DNA from: Chloroflexota bacterium
Lineage (GTDB): Bacteria; Chloroflexota; FW602-bin22; JAMCYS01
Assembly: GCA_021847625.1 (NCBI GenBank)
Contig: JAJZQK010000018.1
Span: 1 to 16,576, forward strand
Reading direction: 5' to 3'
Length of the DNA: 16,576 nucleotides
The translations under genes were made by a program, and so were the position numbers. The notes under the pieces are model-generated. The model saw nothing but the letters and a program-made list of their open reading frames with translations, was not told the DNA's origin and searched no databases. Numbering within the stretch: position 1 is the first letter of the stretch; the number at the start of each line of letters is the position of its first letter. Below are positions 12,978-16,576 of the stretch, one piece after another.

Positions 12978-14066
12978 CTACGGCGGCAGGCCGCTGCCGT
13001 CGTCCTCGCCGCGCCGGACCTTCTCGACCAAGCCGGCGAGGACGGAGAAGAAGTACGGCATCTTGTTGCGGGCGCCGTAGGGGCCGTCGCGGGCCGACTT
13101 ACGGATGCGGTGCGCGTTCTCCTCGGTCGTCTCGTAGGCACGGTGCAGCAGGCCCACGAAGTCGTCGGTCGGCAGGCCCGAGTCGTCCCACAGGCGGCGG
13201 GCGCGCGTGCAGTTGGAGCGGAAGCTCTTCGGTGCATCGTGCAGCCGCGTGGAGTAGTCGACGACCACCTTGTCGATCAAGGGAGAGATCGACGGGGGCA
13301 GGCGCTCCAGTCTGGTCTCCGGTGGGCTCTCGGGAACGAAGGATGAGCCGGCCGAGCGCGGGCGCTTCGAGCTCGAGGAAGTAGTCGTCCGAATCTTCCT
13401 CTGACCTGCTTTGCCTGCTCCAGGTGTGCCTATTTCGGCGTTTTCCTGTTCAAAGGTATCTTCTTCGATTAGTGTGTTACCCTGGGTAGACGGGGCGTAT
13501 TCCCCGTCTTCGCCGGCCCCGTAATACCCTTGTCCCCTGGCCCCGGGTGACCCAACTACGCCGGGGCCGTGATACCCACGTACCACGGGGGGTGAGTTAT
13601 CAACAGCGTAATCCCCCGTGTTATCCCCAAGGCTGGGGAGCTCTTCTTCCAGGAACTGGGGGTTGCGCTGCACCCACTGTTCGATGTCGCGGGTGATCAG
13701 ACGATCGATAAGCTCGAAGAGGGGCGAGAAGTCCCAGCCAATGGAGGTGTTGCCGCCGTCGGGACGGGTGCGGCGGACCACCTCCAGGTAGCCCTTGCCT
13801 TCCAGGCCTTTCTTGTACTTCTCGAGGGTCTTGGTGGTGACGCCGGAGCGGCGGGCCATCTCGCGCAGGGCGGGGAACGGCAGCTCGCTGGTCCAGCGGT
13901 GGGAGAGGACGTAACCGACGAGCCAGACCTCTTGGGGGGTGAGGTCCAGCTCGGCCTGGTAATGGAAGAGGGCAAAGGGAATCGTGCCTATGCCCGCCTT
14001 GCGGATGAGGCGGCCATAGCGAGCGTCGAAGCTGAACTCTTGACGGCTGCGAGACCCTCGACTCAA
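12978..14066 (-). CDS. Winged-helix DNA-binding protein with long disordered linker (replication-initiator/DnaD-like layout)
   Basis: 362 residues from TTG 14066, chosen because GAGGG lies 6 bases upstream; an ATG at 14186 would add 40 residues encoded by GC-rich repeat-like sequence. Residues 27-120 are a winged-helix domain (LDLTPQEVWLVGYVLSHRWT, then ALREMARRSGVTTKTLEKYK and GYLEVVRRTRPDGG). Residues 140-260 are a low-complexity Gly/Ser/Pro/acidic linker, probably disordered. Residues 260-350 form a helical C-terminal module with conserved-looking KSFRSNCTRARRLWDDSGL and NKMPYFFSVLAGLVEKV. The wHTH-linker-helical layout resembles replication initiator or DnaD-like proteins of plasmids and integrated elements; this is architecture, not a firm family match. 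It is followed on the minus strand only by the pabC flanking repeat. The XRE gene upstream may regulate it. Confidence 0.72.
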   Translation of the reverse strand: MSRGSRSRQEFSFDARYGRLIRKAGIGTIPFALFHYQAELDLTPQEVWLVGYVLSHRWTSELPFPALREMARRSGVTTKTLEKYKKGLEGKGYLEVVRRTRPDGGNTSIGWDFSPLFELIDRLITRDIEQWVQRNPQFLEEELPSLGDNTGDYAVDNSPPVVRGYHGPGVVGSPGARGQGYYGAGEDGEYAPSTQGNTLIEEDTFEQENAEIGTPGAGKAGQRKIRTTTSSSSKRPRSAGSSFVPESPPETRLERLPPSISPLIDKVVVDYSTRLHDAPKSFRSNCTRARRLWDDSGLPTDDFVGLLHRAYETTEENAHRIRKSARDGPYGARNKMPYFFSVLAGLVEKVRRGEDDGSGLPP

Positions 14067-14269
14067 GGTTGGCCCTCGTTCTGGGGTGGGGGTGCCGGTA
14101 GCCCCCGCCAACGTACCTTGTCCCCTCCCGGCGAGGGGGAGCGAGAATGCGGGTAAGCCGCGACGCTGAGGCGCCTCTGCGCGCAAAGAACGGGTCGGCA
14201 GACCTTGCCTGAGCGACCGACGGGCGCGCCTGCGCCGAAAACATGGTTGCCGAAGCGAATGCCGGTGGG

Positions 14270-14287
14270 CCGACGGTCAGCCGTCGG
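14270..14287 (-). terminator. Hairpin just after the XRE gene stop
   Basis: CCGACGG (14270-14276), loop TCAG, CCGTCGG (14281-14287): a perfect 7-bp stem starting 11 bases past the XRE stop on the minus strand. No U-tract follows. It may limit read-through into the winged-helix gene or be a dispersed palindrome. Confidence 0.4.
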
Positions 14288-14297
14288 TACTGCCGGC

Positions 14298-14723
14298 CTA
14301 CCCCTCACGCCTACTGCCCTCGTCACGGCGGGGGAGCGTCTGCCACTGCTCGGCGAGCAAAGCGACGAGCTGGCGAAAGCGAGCCTTGGCGGCCTCGTCG
14401 CGGAACTCCGTGGCCAGGGTGCGGGCGACGGCGAGGAGGGTCGGGTCGTCCGGGCCTACCTGGAGGTAGACGCCCGGCCAGAAGCCGGCGCTGGCCAGGA
14501 GGGCATCGGTATCCTGTTGACCGAGGGAAAGGGCCCGGGCGATCGCGAAGACCTGCGCCGGGCCCGAGGGACCGCGCTCGCCGCCTTCCATGCGGCTGAT
14601 GATGGCGGGGTTGATCTGCGCTGCCCTGGCCAGAGCGCGCTGGGAGAGGCCGCTGGCCTCCCGCAACGCCTTCAGTAACTGGGCAAACTCCGACCCGCCT
14701 TTGCCGCCTGTCCCCTCGTTCAC
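14298..14723 (-). CDS. XRE-family helix-turn-helix transcriptional regulator
   Basis: 141 residues from GTG 14723, supported by GGGGAGG (14730-14736) 6 bases upstream; the longer ATG start at 14750 lacks such a site. The N-terminal half is a standard XRE/Cro-CI domain: FAQLLKALREASGLSQRALA, then AAQINPAIISRMEGGERGPS, with recognition helix around INPAIISRMEGG. The C-terminal half (about 70-141) is a helical tail (LLASAGFWPGVYLQVGPDDP, then FRQLVALLAEQWQTLP) without a peptidase or sensing motif that I recognise. Its promoter contains repeated GGTAAACGG half-sites, a strong hint of autorepression. The winged-helix gene lies 231 bases downstream on the same strand, an arrangement common in mobile-element control regions. 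It could be a CI-like repressor; no phage genes are visible. Confidence 0.88.
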   Translation of the reverse strand: MNEGTGGKGGSEFAQLLKALREASGLSQRALARAAQINPAIISRMEGGERGPSGPAQVFAIARALSLGQQDTDALLASAGFWPGVYLQVGPDDPTLLAVARTLATEFRDEAAKARFRQLVALLAEQWQTLPRRDEGSRREG

Positions 14724-14765
14724 AGAGTGCCTCCCCGCCAACCCGAGCACCGTTCCCTTGGGTCC

Positions 14766-14794
14766 ATTATACAGAACCGTTTACCAGCAGTCAA
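14766..14794 (-). promoter_or_regulatory. Consensus sigma70 promoter of the XRE gene
   Basis: On the minus strand: TTGACT (14794-14789), a 17-base spacer, TATAAT (14771-14766). This predicts a start near 14759 and a 36-base leader before GTG 14723. It is among the best promoters in the window. Confidence 0.85.
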
Positions 14795-14824
14795 CAGGTA
14801 AAGAGCCGTTTACCCAAGATAAAC
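14773..14824 (-). promoter_or_regulatory. GGTAAACGG operator repeats overlapping the XRE promoter
   Basis: On the minus strand GGTAAACGGTTCT (14785-14773) and GGTAAACGGCTCT (14814-14802) are direct repeats of 13 bases with one mismatch, 29 bases apart. The first lies in the -35/-10 spacer, the second just upstream of the -35. GGTAAA/TTTACC (14797-14802 with 14809-14814) and GTTTA/TAAAC (14808-14812 with 14820-14824) add inverted symmetry. This is the geometry of repressor sites; the XRE protein is the obvious candidate binder (inference). Confidence 0.7.
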
Positions 14825-15017
14825 ACAAAACCAGGGTGGAAGCGGCGGGCGGAGCGGGAGGTCGATGATTACGCCAAATAAACAAATAGCAGGCCCTGAG
14901 GCCGGCTGCTGTTGACGAACCGTAATCGCCTTTCCGGGCCCCGCCCACCGTGCCTTTCCCCTCACTATATATTCCAGTTTCCCGCCCCTGAGCGAGCCGA
15001 CGCTCTCCGCCGACAAG

Positions 15018-15350
15018 TTGTATTACGGTGACGACGGCTGTGGCGCCAAGCAGGTGACGGTCACGGTTGGCGCCACCGACCCGACGGGCGTCTCGTCGGT
15101 CAGGCTCTACTTCCGGTTGGCCGACAAGGCTGGCGGCGGCACGACCGGCTGGTCCTCGCTGGCGATGACGGCGGCCGGCGACGAGTGGTCGCGCCTGCTG
15201 AAGGCCGAGACCGACGTTCCCGGCCACGACTCCTACACCAACGCCTGGCTGCAGTTCTACTTCCTTGCCACCAATAGCCGTGGTGTCCAGACCCAGAGCT
15301 CCACTTACAGTCAAGAGCTGACGCTCTCGCGCTGCATCTTCGTGCGCTGA
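15018..15350 (+). CDS. Orphan Ig-like/beta-sandwich domain, probably 5'-truncated
   Basis: 110 residues from TTG 15018, but the recognisable sequence already begins at about 14991 (SEPTLSADKLYYG) in a frame that opens after a TGA at 14895 and has no ATG or clear Shine-Dalgarno. The pattern YYGDDGCGAKQVTVTVGATD, then GVSSVRLYFRLAD and WLQFYFLATNSRGVQTQSS, is typical of extracellular Ig-like or chitobiase-like domains found at the C-terminus of surface proteins and secreted kinases or peptidases. A Cys near each end of the domain (YYGDDGC and LSRC) could pair. No signal peptide is present, so this is more likely the surviving end of a larger gene than a working protein. It may be expressed if TTG 15018 is used. 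Confidence 0.45.
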   Translation: MYYGDDGCGAKQVTVTVGATDPTGVSSVRLYFRLADKAGGGTTGWSSLAMTAAGDEWSRLLKAETDVPGHDSYTNAWLQFYFLATNSRGVQTQSSTYSQELTLSRCIFVR

Positions 15351-15484
15351 ACAAGCCTCCAGGGTCCGCTGTAGAGCGTTAACGAGCATCCCAGCGGCAA
15401 CGGCTATGCCGGACTGCTAGGCTACCGCCAGCAAGAGAAAACCAACAAGAGTCGAAATCTGCCCCCAATCGGTGGGCAAAGGCC

Positions 15485-15512
15485 TTGACATTCGGCGGCA
15501 ACCTGCTACAAT
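15485..15512 (+). promoter_or_regulatory. Near-consensus promoter of the citrate/isopropylmalate synthase-like gene
   Basis: TTGACA (15485-15490), a 16-base spacer, TACAAT (15507-15512), preceded by TGC, so it is also an extended -10. The predicted start is near 15519, about 49 bases before GTG 15568. A perfect 8-bp palindrome TGTATACA (15529-15536) lies just downstream of the predicted start; it resembles the core of GntR-type operators, but one copy of 8 bp is weak evidence. Confidence 0.82.
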
Positions 15513-15567
15513 TCCATACGGGTATCATTGTATACACGCATCCAAGAAGGCCGTGGAGGTGGTCGTC

Positions 15568-16576
15568 GTGATCGAACTGAACAAGAGGCGGAACGTCCTT
15601 GAGCAGGATCCCTACAAGTTCTCCTTGCAGGATGTGGTCGAGCCCAACCTGTATAGGGACCTCTACCCGTACGACGAGGTGCCGCGGGTGCCGTTCAACC
15701 ACCGCCGCGTGCCCATGAACACGCCGGCGGAGATCTGGATCACCGACACTACCTTCCGCGACGGACAGCAGTCGCGTGCCCCCTACACCGTCCAGCAGAT
15801 AGTGGACCTCTACGACATGCTCCACCGGCTGGGGGGCGAGAGGGGGCTGATCAGGCAGACGGAGTTCTTCGTCTATAGCGACAAGGACCGCGAAGCGCTC
15901 TTGCGCTGTATGGACCTGGGCTGCGAGTTCCCGGAGATCACGACCTGGATCCGCGCCACCAAGGGCGATTTTCAGCTCGTGAAGGACATCGGGATCAAGG
16001 AGACGGGCATCCTCGTCAGCTGCTCCGACTACCACATCTTCAAGAAGCTCAACATGACCCGCGGGCAGGCGATGAACCACTACCTGTCAGTGGTCGCCGA
16101 CGCCATTGAGGCGGGGCTGCGACCCAGGTGTCACTTCGAGGACATCACCCGGGCTGATTTCTACGGCTTCGTCGTGCCTTTTGCCAACGAGCTGATGGAC
16201 ATGGCGCGCGATTCGGGTATTCCGGTGAAGATCCGCGCCTGCGACACCATGGGCTACGGCGTGCCTTACACCGGCGTGGCCCTGCCCCGCAGCGTCCCCG
16301 GCATCATCTATGGGCTGCAGACTTACTCGGACGTGCCATCCGAGCTGCTGGAGTGGCACGGCCATAACGACTTCTACAAGGGCGTCGTCAACGCTTCGAC
16401 CGCCTGGCTCTACGGCGCCTCGGCGGTAAACTGCTCGCTCCTCGGCATTGGCGAGCGCACCGGCAACGTGCCCCTGGAGGCGATGGTGCTCGAGTACGCG
16501 TCGCTCAGGGGCTCAACGGACGGGATGGACACGACCGTGATCACCGAGATAGCCGAGTACTTCGAGAACGAGATAG
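15568..16576 (+). CDS. Re-citrate synthase / isopropylmalate synthase-family enzyme (5' part)
   Basis: 336 codons to the window edge with no stop. The HMGL-like/DRE-TIM catalytic barrel begins after a 50-residue N-terminal arm: IWITDTTFRDGQQSRAPYT (56-74, metal-binding Asp60 and the RDGQ loop), EFPEITTWIRATKGDFQ, GILVSCSDYHIFKKLNM, RCHFEDITRADFYGF, RACDTMGYGVPYTG, the metal ligands in EWHGHND (H264, H266) and LGIGERTGN (292-300). The close DTTFRDGQQ-to-SDYHIF wording is what I recall for Re-citrate synthase of Clostridium kluyveri and Dehalococcoides relatives rather than LeuA. Such an enzyme would condense acetyl-CoA with oxaloacetate. Homocitrate or citramalate synthase activity is not excluded. 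GTG 15568 is chosen because GGAGGT (15555-15560) lies 7 bases upstream. The C-terminus lies outside the window. Confidence 0.85.
   Translation, partial: MIELNKRRNVLEQDPYKFSLQDVVEPNLYRDLYPYDEVPRVPFNHRRVPMNTPAEIWITDTTFRDGQQSRAPYTVQQIVDLYDMLHRLGGERGLIRQTEFFVYSDKDREALLRCMDLGCEFPEITTWIRATKGDFQLVKDIGIKETGILVSCSDYHIFKKLNMTRGQAMNHYLSVVADAIEAGLRPRCHFEDITRADFYGFVVPFANELMDMARDSGIPVKIRACDTMGYGVPYTGVALPRSVPGIIYGLQTYSDVPSELLEWHGHNDFYKGVVNASTAWLYGASAVNCSLLGIGERTGNVPLEAMVLEYASLRGSTDGMDTTVITEIAEYFENEI

Noticed and set aside
14067..14186. 40-codon N-terminal extension of the winged-helix protein
   Set aside because: Encoded by GC-rich hairpin sequence (CCCCTC...GAGGGG near 14123-14139); TTG 14066 with GAGGG 6 bases upstream is a better start.

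Overview
High-GC bacterial chromosome segment, most likely from a Chloroflexota (Anaerolineae/Dehalococcoidia-like) genome. The lineage is inferred, not proven. It rests on a STAND ATPase/TPR/BTAD regulator, a DUF5317 membrane protein, an Os1348-type NHLP-clan small protein, a large polytopic glycosyltransferase with two C-terminal beta repeats, and a Re-citrate-synthase-like enzyme. Spacers are rich in short palindromic repeats, several of which recur across the window.

Layout. 1-211: 3' end of an unrecognised gene. 595-3843: MalT-like STAND/TPR regulator with a C-terminal wHTH-BTAD (SARP-type) output. 3844-4531: repeat-rich spacer ending in a likely control region (three ACGAATTT direct repeats, then a hairpin just upstream of a strong Shine-Dalgarno). 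4532-6790: compact same-strand cluster of a 33-residue hydrophobic peptide (too short for ordinary gene calling), DUF5317 membrane protein, 85-residue NHLP-clan protein and PAS-HD-GYP c-di-GMP phosphodiesterase. 6791-7454: spacer with an extended -10 promoter followed by a GC-rich structured segment ending in a 12-bp hairpin (possible small RNA), then more repeats. 7455-10019: ArnT/PMT-like membrane glycosyltransferase. 10030-10176, minus: remnant of a DUF488 gene. 10284-11855 and 12004-12858: pabB and pabC of p-aminobenzoate (folate) synthesis. 12978-14066 and 14298-14723, minus: a winged-helix DNA-binding protein and an XRE repressor-like protein with a consensus sigma70 promoter and operator-like repeats. 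15018-15350: orphan Ig-like domain. 15568 to the end: 5' part of a Re-citrate synthase/isopropylmalate synthase-family gene with its own near-consensus promoter.

How the genes may work together. The most interesting region is 595-6790: a large signal-responsive STAND-BTAD regulator, a candidate tandem operator, a secreted or membrane-inserted micropeptide, a small membrane protein of unknown function, a RiPP-leader-like protein without visible maturation enzymes, and a c-di-GMP phosphodiesterase. This could be a peptide-signalling module feeding into c-di-GMP turnover; that is inference from order, spacing and motifs. The second notable feature is pabB, whose frame runs through a roughly 50-codon insert made of the same repeat families found between genes. 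The neighbouring pabC lacks the usual PLP-contacting glutamate.
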